A stretch of DNA of 64,000 nt from Alphaproteobacteria bacterium (GTDB lineage: Bacteria > Pseudomonadota > Alphaproteobacteria > JANQMY01). The notes beneath the pieces were generated by a model. It did no database searches, was not told where the DNA came from, and saw only the letters and a list, made by a program, of their open reading frames with translations. A program made the translations under genes and the position numbers. Shown here piece after piece: positions 16,872 to 26,764 of the stretch (position 1 is its first letter; each line of letters starts with the position of its first letter). Location of the stretch: contig JANQPL010000016.1 of assembly GCA_028289425.1 (NCBI GenBank), positions 62,001-126,000 on the forward strand, in the 5' to 3' direction.

Positions 16872-18253
16872 TGGGCAAGCTCGCATCACAAGAGACGCCA
16901 ACTGAAGTAGATGTGGATGTCGATATTGATATCGAGGACGAAGAACAGGAAAGCCTCGAGAATGAGGACGCCTATGCGTCCCTGTTGCCCGAGACGGTAG
17001 AGGAAGAGGCGCCGCAGATTGCGGAAATCGACTCCGATCAAAACCTGTCGATGGAAGCACGGCCCGTTCCGCGGATCGCCATTCACGCCTTCTGTGCGTC
17101 GCCCGAAACCGGTGTCGTCATCCAGCGTGCGGCATCGGACCGACGGCTCGCAAAGGCGCATGTGACGGTTCACATGGGTGGGCTGCCGGCGGCCATTACT
17201 CAGTACAAGAACTCCACAACGCCGAACTTAGTGGTGGTTGAAGATCATAGTCATCACGAAGAACTGTTCGCAAACCTTTTGAAGTTTGCGGAAGTGTGCG
17301 ATCCCTCCACCAAGGTGATGGTGATCGGCAAAACCAATGATGTGGGCCTGTACCGGGAACTCATCAAACAAGGCGTTAGCGAGTATTTGGTTAGCCCGTT
17401 GACTCCGCTTCAAATAATTGCGTCCGTGTCCTCCATCTATGTGGACCCGGCAGCACCGCCTATCGGCCGTTCCGTTGCGTTTGTGGGTGCCAAGGGCGGT
17501 TCCGGATCGAGCACTATCGCCCATCATGTGGGCTGGTGCATGGCCGACGGCCTCGAAGAAGACGTCACCGTCATCGATCTGGACATTCCCTTCGGAACGG
17601 CGGGGCTTGATTTCAACCAAGACGCAACGCAGGGCATCGCGGATGCTCTTACATCGCCCGAGCGCCTTGACGATGTGTTGCTGGACCGCTTGCTGGTCAA
17701 ATGCTCCGATCATTTGAGTTTATTTGCGTCGCCCAGCGTGCTGGACCGGGACATCGAACTGGATTCCCAAACGTATGAAAGCGTGTTGGAGATCGTTCGC
17801 CAAATGGTTCCCACAGTGGTGCTTGACGTACCCCATGTGTGGGCGCCGTGGACCAAGCATGTGTTGTTCACCTCCGATGAAGTGGTCATCACCGCAACGC
17901 CGGATTTGGCTTCGTTGCGCAATGTGAAGAACATTATCGATTTGGTGAAGGCGGCGCGTCCTAACGATTCACCGCCGCGCATCGTGCTCAATCAAGTAGG
18001 CGTGCCGAAGCGCCCGGAAATTCCGGAGAAGGATTTTGCGGAAGCGACCGGTATCGATCCTTCGCTGGTCATCCCGTTCGATGCGCAACTCTTCGGGACG
18101 GCGGCCAATAACGGCCAAATGGTCACTGAAATTGCCGGCAACAGCAAGATCAAAGAAGGTCTGAAGAAGCTTGCCTATGATGTCAGTGGCCGTGAACCGC
18201 CGGAGGACAAAAACAAAGGGCTGCTGGGCATGCTGGGTATCGGCAGCTCATAA
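16871..18253 (+). CDS. cpaE: Tad pilus localisation ATPase CpaE/TadZ
   Basis: A 460-residue protein with a degenerate receiver-like domain near residues 67-190, containing TPNLVVVED and STKVMVIGKTNDVGLYRELI. A MinD/ParA-type ATPase domain follows, with the deviant P-loop KGGSGSST at 208-215 and DLDIPFGTAGLDF after it. In Tad systems it places the machinery at the cell pole. The first 60 residues are an unusual acidic segment with alternating Asp and Val/Ile (VDVDVDIDIEDEE). It is coupled to cpaD by an overlapping start. Confidence 0.93.
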   Translation: MGKLASQETPTEVDVDVDIDIEDEEQESLENEDAYASLLPETVEEEAPQIAEIDSDQNLSMEARPVPRIAIHAFCASPETGVVIQRAASDRRLAKAHVTVHMGGLPAAITQYKNSTTPNLVVVEDHSHHEELFANLLKFAEVCDPSTKVMVIGKTNDVGLYRELIKQGVSEYLVSPLTPLQIIASVSSIYVDPAAPPIGRSVAFVGAKGGSGSSTIAHHVGWCMADGLEEDVTVIDLDIPFGTAGLDFNQDATQGIADALTSPERLDDVLLDRLLVKCSDHLSLFASPSVLDRDIELDSQTYESVLEIVRQMVPTVVLDVPHVWAPWTKHVLFTSDEVVITATPDLASLRNVKNIIDLVKAARPNDSPPRIVLNQVGVPKRPEIPEKDFAEATGIDPSLVIPFDAQLFGTAANNGQMVTEIAGNSKIKEGLKKLAYDVSGREPPEDKNKGLLGMLGIGSS

Positions 18254-18270
18254 GTTAGTGTACGGATTAT

Positions 18271-19803
18271 ATGTTCGGCAAAAGGTCAAATGCGGGTTTT
18301 GCAGGTGAGGTGAGTCGGCCGCCGGTCCAGCCGGTTGCGCCGCCGCCACCGCCGCCAGCTAAACCTGCCCATGTCAACGGAAATGGGTCCGCCAACGGCA
18401 CCGCCACGAGTGCCGTAAAGCAAGACGTTGCGGAGAAACCCAAGGCCGAACCGAAACCCATCTCGGTGCCAACTCCGCCGGCTTTCAGTGCCGCGCCGGA
18501 AAAAGACACCATGATCATGGCCGAAAAGTCGGAGGAATATTACGAGCTTAAACGGTCCGTGTTCGATGCGCTGATCGACACGATCGATTTGGCCCAATTG
18601 GCCCAGTTGGATACAAAAAGCGCGGCCGACGAAATCAAAGACATCGTCGCCGAAATCATCACCATCAAAAATGTGGTGTTGTCCACCATAGAGCAAGATC
18701 AACTTGTCGAAGACATCTGCAATGATGTTTTGGGATATGGGCCATTGGAACCGCTGCTCGCGCGCGACGACATTGCCGACATCATGGTCAATGGCGCCGA
18801 CAGATGTTTCATCGAAGTGGGTGGACGCATTCAACTGACGCCCATCCGGTTTCGCGACAATGCGCAGCTTATGAACATCTGTCAACGGATCGTGAGTCAG
18901 ATCGGCCGGCGGGTGGATGAATCAAGCCCCATTTGTGATGCCCGTTTGCTGGACGGCAGTCGTGTGAATGTGATCGCGCCGCCACTCGCCATTGACGGTC
19001 CGGCGCTCACCATCCGAAAGTTTAAGCGCGACAAGCTCACCCTGGAGAACCTGGTCAATTTCGGATCGATCACCGCGGAAGGGGCGAAGGTGCTGAGCAT
19101 TATCGGCAATTGCCGCTGTAACGTGCTGATCTCCGGCGGTACGGGTTCCGGTAAAACCACCTTGCTGAATTGCTTGACCGCCTATATCGAAGCGGACGAA
19201 CGCATCGTCACCTGCGAGGACGCAGCCGAACTTCAGCTTCAGCAGCCCCATGTTGTGCGTTTGGAAACGCGCCCCCCCAATCTTGAAGGCAAGGGCGAGA
19301 TCACCATGCGTGATCTGGTCAAAAACTGCCTGCGGATGCGTCCGGAACGGATCATTGTGGGTGAGGTGCGTGGCTCGGAAGCGTTCGATCTGCTACAGGC
19401 CATGAACACCGGCCACGACGGCAGTATGGGCACGCTGCACGCGAACAGCCCGCGCGAAGCGCTCAGCCGTCTGGAAAGCATGATCACCATGGGCGGGTAC
19501 AATCTACCGTCCAAAACGATCCGGGAAATGATCTGCGGTTCCATTGACGTGATCGTTCAAGCCGCGCGCCTGCGTGACGGCTCGCGGCGCATCACGCACA
19601 TAACGGAAGTGATCGGCACGGAAGGCGAGGTGGTGATCACCCAAGACCTGATGGTGTTCGACATCCATGGTGAAGATGAAACCGGCCGTGTCATGGGACG
19701 GCACAAATCCACAGGCATTGCGCGTCCGGCATTCTGGGACCGTGCACGCTATTTCGGTCGCGAGCAAGAACTGGCCGAAGCGCTGGATGCGTCGGCCGAC
19801 TAG
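18271..19803 (+). CDS. cpaF: Tad pilus motor ATPase CpaF/TadA
   Basis: A 510-residue secretion ATPase that powers extension and retraction of Tad pili. A Pro- and Ala-rich linker occupies residues 15-80. An all-alpha N-domain precedes the nucleotide-binding core, with Walker [11 protein letters not shown] at about 289-298, the Asp-box region, Walker [19 protein letters not shown], and the [13 protein letters not shown] box with its conserved histidine. The gene follows cpaE by 17 bases and lies 11 bases before tadB, in a tight operon. Confidence 0.96.
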   Translation: MFGKRSNAGFAGEVSRPPVQPVAPPPPPPAKPAHVNGNGSANGTATSAVKQDVAEKPKAEPKPISVPTPPAFSAAPEKDTMIMAEKSEEYYELKRSVFDALIDTIDLAQLAQLDTKSAADEIKDIVAEIITIKNVVLSTIEQDQLVEDICNDVLGYGPLEPLLARDDIADIMVNGADRCFIEVGGRIQLTPIRFRDNAQLMNICQRIVSQIGRRVDESSPICDARLLDGSRVNVIAPPLAIDGPALTIRKFKRDKLTLENLVNFGSITAEGAKVLSIIGNCRCNVLISGGTGSGKTTLLNCLTAYIEADERIVTCEDAAELQLQQPHVVRLETRPPNLEGKGEITMRDLVKNCLRMRPERIIVGEVRGSEAFDLLQAMNTGHDGSMGTLHANSPREALSRLESMITMGGYNLPSKTIREMICGSIDVIVQAARLRDGSRRITHITEVIGTEGEVVITQDLMVFDIHGEDETGRVMGRHKSTGIARPAFWDRARYFGREQELAEALDASAD

Positions 19804-19814
19804 AAAGCAGCAGG

Positions 19815-20813
19815 ATGGATCACGTCACAATAACAATCTTGGTTGCGATGCTGGCGGCCCTCACATTTGGGGGCATCGGGTTTGTGGTGTTCGCGCCTTC
19901 CATGGAACGTCAGTCCCGGGTCAATCGCCGGGTGCAGAACGTTATTCATGGCGCCAAGGTTGCCAAGTCGCGCAAGCGGCAGGACAACGCGGACGTAACG
20001 GCGCAGCGGCGCAAACAGGTTCAGGAAACACTGAAGGATCTCGAGCGTCAGCAAAAGGAAAAGAAGAAGAAACAAACCCTCAAGCATCAGATCGAACAAG
20101 CGGGCATGGAGATATCGCCGCGCCTGTTCATCGTGTTGTCGGGCTTGTTCGGTGTCTTTTTCGGTTTCTGCCTGTTTCTGTCGGGCCAGCCGCCTTATGT
20201 GGCCTTTGGCGCCATGTTTGCGGCAGCCCTGGGGTTGCCCCGTTGGCTCTTGAGCTTCCTTACGGCGCGGCGCCAGAAGGCCTTTTTGGAGGAATTTGCC
20301 AATGCGCTCGATGTGATCGTGCGCGGTGTGAAGGCCGGTCTTCCTATTGGCGAGTGCTTGAAGATCATCGCGCGCGAAAGTGCGGACCCTGTGGGCTCCG
20401 AATTTACCGAGCTGGTGGAAGGGCAGAAGGTCGGCATCTCGCTAGAGCAGGGATTGGAGCGCATGTATGAACGCATGCCGCTGGCCGAAGTGAATTTTTT
20501 CATGATCGTTTTGACCATTCAGCAGAAGTCCGGCGGCAATTTGTCGGAAGCATTGGGCAACCTGTCCAACGTTTTGCGGTCGCGCAAACTGATGCGCAGT
20601 AAGATTCAAGCCATGTCGTCGGAAGCAAAAGCATCCGCCATGATCATTGGCTCCCTTCCGCCCGGCGTGATGACCATGGTCTACATCACGACGCCGGATT
20701 ACATCAATCTTCTGTTCACGGAGCAAGCAGGTAATATCATGCTGGTGGGCGGCATCTTATGGATGGCGACTGGCGTTTTGATCATGAAAAAAATGATTAA
20801 CTTCAACTTCTGA
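19815..20813 (+). CDS. tadB: Tad pilus inner-membrane platform protein TadB
   Basis: A 332-residue inner-membrane protein of the GspF/TadC fold. A single N-terminal helix (MLAALTFGGIGFVVFA) is followed by a charged cytoplasmic stretch rich in Arg, Lys and Gln (residues 50-95), a helix pair near 105-150, and the T2SSF domain. That domain includes ANALDVIVRGVKAGLPIGEC and GLERMYERMPLAEVNFFMI. The final hydrophobic hairpin ends the protein. It probably forms a heteromer with TadC around the CpaF motor. Confidence 0.94.
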   Translation: MDHVTITILVAMLAALTFGGIGFVVFAPSMERQSRVNRRVQNVIHGAKVAKSRKRQDNADVTAQRRKQVQETLKDLERQQKEKKKKQTLKHQIEQAGMEISPRLFIVLSGLFGVFFGFCLFLSGQPPYVAFGAMFAAALGLPRWLLSFLTARRQKAFLEEFANALDVIVRGVKAGLPIGECLKIIARESADPVGSEFTELVEGQKVGISLEQGLERMYERMPLAEVNFFMIVLTIQQKSGGNLSEALGNLSNVLRSRKLMRSKIQAMSSEAKASAMIIGSLPPGVMTMVYITTPDYINLLFTEQAGNIMLVGGILWMATGVLIMKKMINFNF

Positions 20814-20830
20814 CCGGATCGTGGCGCGCT

Positions 20831-21802
20831 ATGTTTGCACTCCTTGAAAAGCTGACGGATCCCGGTTTCATGGTCGCCTGTTTGGTGGCCGTGGCGGCCT
20901 TCGCCACCGTGCTGACCATTGCATTGCCCATGTTGGAAGGCGACCGTTTGGGCGCTCGCCTAAAGTCGGTTACCAACCGACGGGAGGAGCTGCGCCAGAA
21001 GCAGCGCGAAGCGTTCGCGAAAAAGAACAAAGGCCGGCCGCTGCGCTCGACGCCAGTGGGCTTCATGAAAGAAACGGTCGACCGGTTCAACCTGCAGAAG
21101 TTGATGGAATCCGACGACACGAAATCCAAGCTCGTGCAGGCGGGATTTCGCGGCCAAGCGCCGTTGTTCACGTTCCTTTTCTTCCGCCTAGTCATGCCGT
21201 TCATTCTGTTCTTCGCGGCGATGATCTATCTGTTCTTCGTGAACAGTCACGGCATGGAAACGATGGGGCGCGTCCTGGTCTCGTTTGGTGCGGCGTTTGC
21301 CGGCTACTACTTGCCGAACGTGTTCGTGGAAAACATCATTCAGCGGCGCCAGGACTCCATTAACCGCGCCTTCCCGGACGCGCTCGATCTGCTTCTGATC
21401 TGTGTGGAAGCGGGTATGTCCATCGAAGCCGCCTTCAACCGCGTGTCGCAGGAAATCGGACAATCGTCCGTGGAACTTGCAGAGGAGTTGGGTCTGACGA
21501 CAGCCGAATTGTCCTATTTGCAAGACAGGCGGCAGGCATACGAAAATTTGGGACGCCGCTGCGGGACAACAGGCGTCAAAGCAGTGTGTACGTCGCTGAT
21601 CCAGGCGGAACGCTATGGCACGCCGTTGGCACAAGCCTTGCGGGTGCTGGCACAGGAGAATCGCGACCTACGCATGTCTGCGGCTGAAAAGAAGGCCGCC
21701 GCGCTACCTGCAAAGCTCACGGTACCGATGATTGTGTTTTTCTTGCCGGTGCTGTTCGTGGTGATCCTGGGACCGGCGGTGATCAACTACTGGAAAATCT
21801 AA
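20831..21802 (+). CDS. tadC: Tad pilus inner-membrane platform protein TadC
   Basis: A 323-residue partner of TadB with the same fold. The N-terminal helix (MVACLVAVAAFATVLTIALP) precedes a basic cytoplasmic loop. The core segment FPDALDLLLICVEAGMSIEA and the C-terminal LTVPMIVFFLPVLFVVILGP are typical of TadC. It is the last gene of the flp-side operon and is convergent with tadD, separated by only ten bases, so the two transcripts must end within each other's genes or overlap. Confidence 0.94.
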   Translation: MFALLEKLTDPGFMVACLVAVAAFATVLTIALPMLEGDRLGARLKSVTNRREELRQKQREAFAKKNKGRPLRSTPVGFMKETVDRFNLQKLMESDDTKSKLVQAGFRGQAPLFTFLFFRLVMPFILFFAAMIYLFFVNSHGMETMGRVLVSFGAAFAGYYLPNVFVENIIQRRQDSINRAFPDALDLLLICVEAGMSIEAAFNRVSQEIGQSSVELAEELGLTTAELSYLQDRRQAYENLGRRCGTTGVKAVCTSLIQAERYGTPLAQALRVLAQENRDLRMSAAEKKAAALPAKLTVPMIVFFLPVLFVVILGPAVINYWKI

Positions 21803-21812
21803 GCGCCGCTGC

Positions 21813-22631
21813 CTATGGGCCGCTGGTCCGTACGTTGCGCTCTACATTCATGAGGTCGCGCCAGGGGTCGGGCTGGGTCAGCATTTCGCGCAGATAGGCT
21901 ACATTGTTTTCGGCAATTTCCGGCGGTAGATCGGCCCGTGCCATCTGCTCGGCTTCATCGAACTTGCCTTGAAGCCCGATTACAAGGGCCAGATTCTGGC
22001 GCATTTGCGGGGTGGCCTCGCCGGTTTCGACAGCGCGCCTCAGGAAGATCTCGGCTTCGGTCAAATCGCCACCAAGGGCCCGCGACAGACCGTAATTGTT
22101 GAGGACGGTGGCATTGTTAGGCGCCGACGCAAGAGCTGCTTCGTAGTAAAGGCGCGCGCCCGAATGATCGCCGGACTGGTCGAGCGCAATGCCCGTTGCC
22201 GATTGAATTTTCCAGTTTGCCGGCGCCAGTTTCGCTGCCTGTTCCAGAACTGTCACCGCTTCGTTTGTGCGTCCCAGGATCAGCAGTGTCTTGCCATACT
22301 CCGCACGCATGGAAGCGCTTCCCGGATTACGCGCAATGGCCTCCACCAGGATTGAATGCGCTTTGTCGACCGAACCGAGTTTCCGCAGATTCTTGGCGTA
22401 GTTAAGCGCTGCTTCCATATTGCCGGGGTTTTGGTCGTAAAGCGTGCCCCAATACGACGCGGTCTGCACCAGGTCCTGACTGGTTGGTTCCGTTCCATCC
22501 GTGCCGTGCGGCGCGGTAGCAGGCGCTTCGGATTGTCCATTTTCCGCGTCAGTGCCGTCCGAAGGTGGCGTTGCGCACGCCGTGAGGAACGCCAAGACGG
22601 ATACAGAACACAGGAAGGGAACACGATTCAT
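21813..22631 (-). CDS. tadD: Tetratricopeptide lipoprotein TadD
   Basis: A 272-residue lipoprotein with the lipobox LTAC at residues 16-19. After an acidic, Gly/Thr-rich linker come at least four tetratricopeptide-like repeats, for example MEAALNYAKNLRKLGSVDKA, MRAEYGKTLLILGRTNEAVT and TVLNNYGLSRALGGDLTEAE. TadD is a PilF/PilW-like pilotin that assists the secretin CpaC. It is encoded on the opposite strand to the rest of the assembly operon, so it may be controlled separately. Confidence 0.9.
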   Translation of the reverse strand: MNRVPFLCSVSVLAFLTACATPPSDGTDAENGQSEAPATAPHGTDGTEPTSQDLVQTASYWGTLYDQNPGNMEAALNYAKNLRKLGSVDKAHSILVEAIARNPGSASMRAEYGKTLLILGRTNEAVTVLEQAAKLAPANWKIQSATGIALDQSGDHSGARLYYEAALASAPNNATVLNNYGLSRALGGDLTEAEIFLRRAVETGEATPQMRQNLALVIGLQGKFDEAEQMARADLPPEIAENNVAYLREMLTQPDPWRDLMNVERNVRTSGP

Positions 22632-22772
22632 CGTCGACCAACGTCATTCGTTACTTAAGTTTTAAGAAAAGCTAGCAGAACAGCCTGACCGAAATCTTAA
22701 TGGGTCGGCTTCGGTTTGATTGGCTTGCGCTGCACCGTTAATGTTTGTCGGTAAGACTCGAAAGGTGCCCGT

Positions 22773-24158
22773 ATGCTGGATTTGTTTTCGCAAGACACAA
22801 CCGAAAATGCCCGAAAGATCTTTGTGGTCAGCGAAAGCGATGTGCAGAACTGGCGGAAAGACCTGCCGGAAATCCAAGCACAGTGGGCAGAAGGGGCGAA
22901 CTTTAAAGCATCAACGGGTGACGTGCTGCTTCTGCCGGACGAGACCGGCGGAATTGTCGCGGCCGCTGTGGGCACCGGCAAGGGTGAAGAGGCGTTTGCC
23001 CCCGGTGCTATCGCTCACAAACTACCGGAAGGTGTGTGGCAATATGATCCGGCCCTGTCACAGGTTGCGTTGAAGCGGGCCTGCTTGGGATTTGCCCTCC
23101 ATGGCTATCGTTTCGGGCGCTACCGGACGGACAAAAAACCAAAAGCCATGCTGCGTCTGCCGGAAGACATTGCCGACCACATCGACAATCTTGCGCAAGG
23201 GGTTTTCTTGGCGCGTGATCTAATCAATACGCCGCCCAACGATATGGGACCGGACGAATTGGAAGAGGCGGCACTGGCGCTCGCCAAAACGCACAAGGCG
23301 GAAGCCGCGGTGACGCGCGATGCCGAATTGCTCGAACGCGACCTCACACTCATTTATACCGTCGGCCAAGCAAGCGACCGCCGGCCTCGGCTCATCGACA
23401 TTACCTGGGGCCGAAGCGACGCGCCCAAAGTCACGCTTGTGGGCAAGGGTGTTTGTTTTGACAGTGGCGGCCTTGACCTGAAGCCATCGTCGGGCATGGC
23501 GCTTATGAAGAAAGACATGGGGGGTGCGGCTAATGTGTTGGGCCTTGCCGCTATGATCATGGGGGCGGGCATTGATGTGCGTCTTCGGGTGCTGGTGCCC
23601 GCGGTGGAAAACAGTGTCGGGTCCAATGCGTTTCGAACAAGCGATGTGTACACAAGCAAGAAAGGCCTGACCGTAGAAATCGGCAATACGGATGCCGAGG
23701 GGCGGTTGATTTTGGCGGACGCCCTCGCAATTGCCGATGAAGAAGAACCGGAGCTGTTAATCGACATGGCGACCCTTACGGGCGCGGCCCGGTCTGCATT
23801 GGGCCCCGATGTGCCGCCGTTTTATACGTCCGATGAAAATCTCGCCGGGGAAATCGCGGCACATTCAAACGAGGCGGCCGATCCCGTTTGGCGCATGCCG
23901 CTTGTGCCGGCCTACGACAAATGGCTCGACAGTTCCGTGGCGGATCTGAGCAGTACGGGCAGTTTGCCCATGGCGGGATCGATTACGGCGGCGCTGTTTC
24001 TCAAACGGTTTGTCACCAAAACGGCTTCCTATGTCCATTTCGACATTTACGGATGGGCCAATCGCGCCCGCCCGGGCAAGCCGTTAGGCGGAGAGGCCCA
24101 TGGCATACGCGCCCTCTTCAGTCTCCTCGCTGACCGGTACGGTGATAGCAATTCTTGA
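22773..24158 (+). CDS. Leucyl aminopeptidase family (M17) protein
   Basis: A 461-residue cytosolic metallo-aminopeptidase. The two-zinc site is intact: VGKGVCFDSGGLDLKPS, KKDMGGAANVLG and NTDAEGRLILADAL. The N-terminal domain is shorter than in classic PepA, as in the PepA-like enzymes often linked to NlpC/P60 proteins. AAAGG lies upstream of the ATG. The next gene, an NlpC/P60 hydrolase, begins 67 bases downstream on the same strand. This pair is recurrent in Alphaproteobacteria and may act in peptide or cell-wall peptide recycling. Confidence 0.92.
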   Translation: MLDLFSQDTTENARKIFVVSESDVQNWRKDLPEIQAQWAEGANFKASTGDVLLLPDETGGIVAAAVGTGKGEEAFAPGAIAHKLPEGVWQYDPALSQVALKRACLGFALHGYRFGRYRTDKKPKAMLRLPEDIADHIDNLAQGVFLARDLINTPPNDMGPDELEEAALALAKTHKAEAAVTRDAELLERDLTLIYTVGQASDRRPRLIDITWGRSDAPKVTLVGKGVCFDSGGLDLKPSSGMALMKKDMGGAANVLGLAAMIMGAGIDVRLRVLVPAVENSVGSNAFRTSDVYTSKKGLTVEIGNTDAEGRLILADALAIADEEEPELLIDMATLTGAARSALGPDVPPFYTSDENLAGEIAAHSNEAADPVWRMPLVPAYDKWLDSSVADLSSTGSLPMAGSITAALFLKRFVTKTASYVHFDIYGWANRARPGKPLGGEAHGIRALFSLLADRYGDSNS

Positions 24159-24225
24159 GTAACCGGCTGACGTGTAAGCTACTTCTGCAGTCGCAGCGGA
24201 TTTGTTGCGGCGTTTGGAGCCGACT

Positions 24226-25083
24226 ATGCCGTCCTATGACCGCCGTCTGACGCCTGCGCGGGCCGATCTTGCCGCTTCCCATTTGAGGGGCAAAGTCGAC
24301 GCGGACCGTTTTGTCGATGGCATCACCCATCAAGTCAGAAAAGGGCATTGCAATCTCTATGCTCAGCCGCGCGGTGATGATGGTCTCGATACGCAATTGC
24401 ATTGCGGTCAGACGTTTACTGTCTACGAAGAACGCGAGGGTTGGGCTTGGGGCCAGGCGGCGTTTGACGGCTATGTGGGCTACGTGCCCGCCGATGCGCT
24501 CAACAAAGATCCGATTCAAACCACGCACAAGGTCACGGCCCTGCGAAGTTTTGTGTTTCCGGGACCTTCCGTCAAATTCCTGCCCGTCGACACCTTAAGC
24601 CTTAATGCGGAGGTTTTGGTCGAGCGGGAACAAGAGGGGTTCGCGGTCACCCCTGACGGATATGTGTTTTGCGGTCACATTTCGCCGAAAGATCAGTTTA
24701 CGGAAGATGTGGTGGAATGCGCGCTTGATTTTCTCGGAATCCCCTATCTTTGGGGCGGGCGCACGAGTTTGGGGATCGATTGCTCGGGCCTCATTCAGGA
24801 AGCATTCTTGGGCGTCGGCATAACCGTCCCGCGTGACGCGGATCTACAGGAGAAATCGATTGGCGAGCGGATCAACGAAGGTAATTCGCTCGATGGTCTT
24901 CGCAGAGGCGATTTGGTTTTTTGGGATCGACATGTGGGGATCATGGTGGATGGCCAATCTTTGCTCCACGCGAACGCACACCATATGTGTGTCGCCGAAG
25001 AACCGCTCGCCGCGGCAGTCGAGCGAATCGCTTCCGTAGAAGGGCCGGTGACGTCGATCCGACGTCCGGATCTAAGTCCCTAG
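24226..25083 (+). CDS. NlpC/P60 family peptidase with SH3-like domains
   Basis: A 285-residue cysteine peptidase predicted to cleave gamma-D-Glu-meso-DAP type bonds in murein peptides. Two bacterial SH3-like segments cover roughly residues 35-160 (QVRKGHCNLYAQP, GYVGYVPADAL). The catalytic domain has the nucleophile in LGIDCSGLIQEAF, the first His in FWDRHVGIMVDG and the third polar residue in LLHANAH. No signal peptide is visible. The ATG at 24226 with GGAG six bases upstream is preferred to the TTG at 24202. Confidence 0.9.
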   Translation: MPSYDRRLTPARADLAASHLRGKVDADRFVDGITHQVRKGHCNLYAQPRGDDGLDTQLHCGQTFTVYEEREGWAWGQAAFDGYVGYVPADALNKDPIQTTHKVTALRSFVFPGPSVKFLPVDTLSLNAEVLVEREQEGFAVTPDGYVFCGHISPKDQFTEDVVECALDFLGIPYLWGGRTSLGIDCSGLIQEAFLGVGITVPRDADLQEKSIGERINEGNSLDGLRRGDLVFWDRHVGIMVDGQSLLHANAHHMCVAEEPLAAAVERIASVEGPVTSIRRPDLSP

Positions 25084-25096
25084 AACCAAAACTTTG

Positions 25097-25690
25097 CTAG
25101 CCGGCGCTTTCCTCGGCAGGTGCGGTCTCTGCCGCCGGCGCTTCAGGAAGCGGTAACGGGGTGTCCGCTTTGGACCGCATAAACTTGATCAACGCGGCCC
25201 GCTGTTCCGGCTTGTTAAGGCCGGCGAAGTTCATGGAGTTGCCGGGAATGTATCCTTTCGGATTTTCGATGTAGCTGTTGAGCGACTCGTAGTTCCAGAC
25301 CTTGTCCCCCGCGCCGTATTCCTTCAAAGCGGAGGAATAAGAAAACCCGTCGCGCTGCGCTATAGGACTGCCGACGATACCCCACAGATTCGGACCGGTG
25401 CGGCTGGGCCCGCCTTTATCGAAGGTGTGACACGCGGCACAGCGCTTGGAAATTTTCTCGCCGCTGGCTTCCGTGGCAGATGCCAGCAACACAGGTAAAG
25501 GTGTGATTTCGACAACTTCCGGCTCACCGCCGCCATGCCCTTCCTGCTCAACGCCTTCAATAAAGAACCCTTTTGTTTCGGGCGCCTTGGAGGCATAGAC
25601 CTGATCGGCAACTTTGCTCAGCGGACCCCAAACAAATAAAACGGCGCCGAGCACCGCCATAAAGACCATGTTCATTAGTGATGAATGCAT
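25097..25690 (-). CDS. Membrane-anchored cytochrome c (CycM/c552 type)
   Basis: A 197-residue class I cytochrome c. A single N-terminal helix (MVFMAVLGAVLFVWG) anchors it to the periplasmic face. The heme is attached through CAACH, and GNSMNFAGL supplies the axial Met. An Ala/Pro/Glu-rich tail ends the protein. This type shuttles electrons from the bc1 complex to cytochrome c oxidase. The ATG at 25690 is chosen because homologues start just before the helix; the frame stays open to a GTG at 25804. The roughly 290 bp up to the divergent kdsB gene contains an AT-rich patch near 25870-25905 that probably holds both promoters. Confidence 0.88.
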   Translation of the reverse strand: MHSSLMNMVFMAVLGAVLFVWGPLSKVADQVYASKAPETKGFFIEGVEQEGHGGGEPEVVEITPLPVLLASATEASGEKISKRCAACHTFDKGGPSRTGPNLWGIVGSPIAQRDGFSYSSALKEYGAGDKVWNYESLNSYIENPKGYIPGNSMNFAGLNKPEQRAALIKFMRSKADTPLPLPEAPAAETAPAEESAG

Positions 25691-25984
25691 TGAGCCGATT
25701 TCCCGGAAATATGCCTGCTTTGGATGGCGCGATCTAAGACGCTGACCGCCCAAAGAAATAATGGATGAATCACCAATCGCCTGGCGATTTGTCTGCGTGG
25801 ACACTATCGTTTAGACCGTGTGCGCCGCAATGCGGCCCAGGGTCCGCAGCGGTCCGGCGGGAGGTCAATTTATTGTTTAATATCAAATGGTTAATACGGA
25901 TTTGCAAATCTTGCGTCCTTAAGTCGCACAGATCTCGGCCGGTGAAGTCGGCGCGCGATCTGCTGCCCGCCAGCGGCTGGTGCC

Positions 25985-26737
25985 GTGGCTGAAGGACCCA
26001 AATCCATTGTGATACTTCCGGCGCGCTTGGCGTCGGTGAGATTGCCGGACAAACCGCTCGCCGACATTCATGGCCATCCGATGATCGAGCACGTGTGGCG
26101 GCGCGGCTGCGAGGCGGGCGTGGGCGATGTGTTGGTGGCGTCTGCCGACCAGGAAATCTGCGAGGTGATTAGCCGCGCTGGCGGCCGGTCGGTCCTGACG
26201 GATCCAAATCACCCATCGGGATCGGATCGCATTTTCGAGGCGCTGCAAATCATCGACCCGAACGAAGAGGTCGATATTGTTGTTAACCTTCAAGGAGACC
26301 TTCCAATATTGGATCCCGCGCTGATCCGGATCGTGATCGATATATTGGCCGATGGTCGGTTTGACATTTCCACACTGGTGGCCCGCATTACGGACAACCA
26401 AGAACGCCTCAACCCGAATGTGGTGAAGGCGGTGGTGTCTTTCGAAAAGCCCGATGCGGGCGTTGGCGATGTGGGCAAAGCTTTGTACTTTTCCAGGGCT
26501 ACCGTTCCCTATGGGGACGGGCCACTTTACCACCACATTGGTATTTACGGTTATAGACGCGCTGCCCTTGCGCGCTTTGTCGGGCTGCCGCCATCGCCGC
26601 TCGAAACGGCCGAAAGGCTGGAGCAATTGCGCGCGCTCGAAAATGGCATGGCTATCGGTGTGGGTGTCGTTGACACGATTCCCTTCGGTGTCGATACTCC
26701 GGAAGACCTGGAAAAAGCACGTCGACTGATGAAATAG
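25985..26737 (+). CDS. kdsB: 3-deoxy-manno-octulosonate cytidylyltransferase
   Basis: Activates KDO to CMP-KDO for lipopolysaccharide inner-core synthesis, so the organism should make KDO-containing LPS. The 250-residue protein has the nucleotide-binding N-terminus VILPARLASVRLPDKPLADI, followed by HPMIEHVWRR, NHPSGSDRIFEAL and NLQGDLPIL. The start is a GTG with a weak ribosome site; no internal ATG fits, because the conserved strand begins at residue 8. It is followed 27 bases later by pheA, and the cytochrome c gene is divergent upstream, a common alphaproteobacterial block. Confidence 0.95.
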   Translation: MAEGPKSIVILPARLASVRLPDKPLADIHGHPMIEHVWRRGCEAGVGDVLVASADQEICEVISRAGGRSVLTDPNHPSGSDRIFEALQIIDPNEEVDIVVNLQGDLPILDPALIRIVIDILADGRFDISTLVARITDNQERLNPNVVKAVVSFEKPDAGVGDVGKALYFSRATVPYGDGPLYHHIGIYGYRRAALARFVGLPPSPLETAERLEQLRALENGMAIGVGVVDTIPFGVDTPEDLEKARRLMK

Positions 26738-26764
26738 GCGCGCCGGGTACGGAAGATCCGCCTT

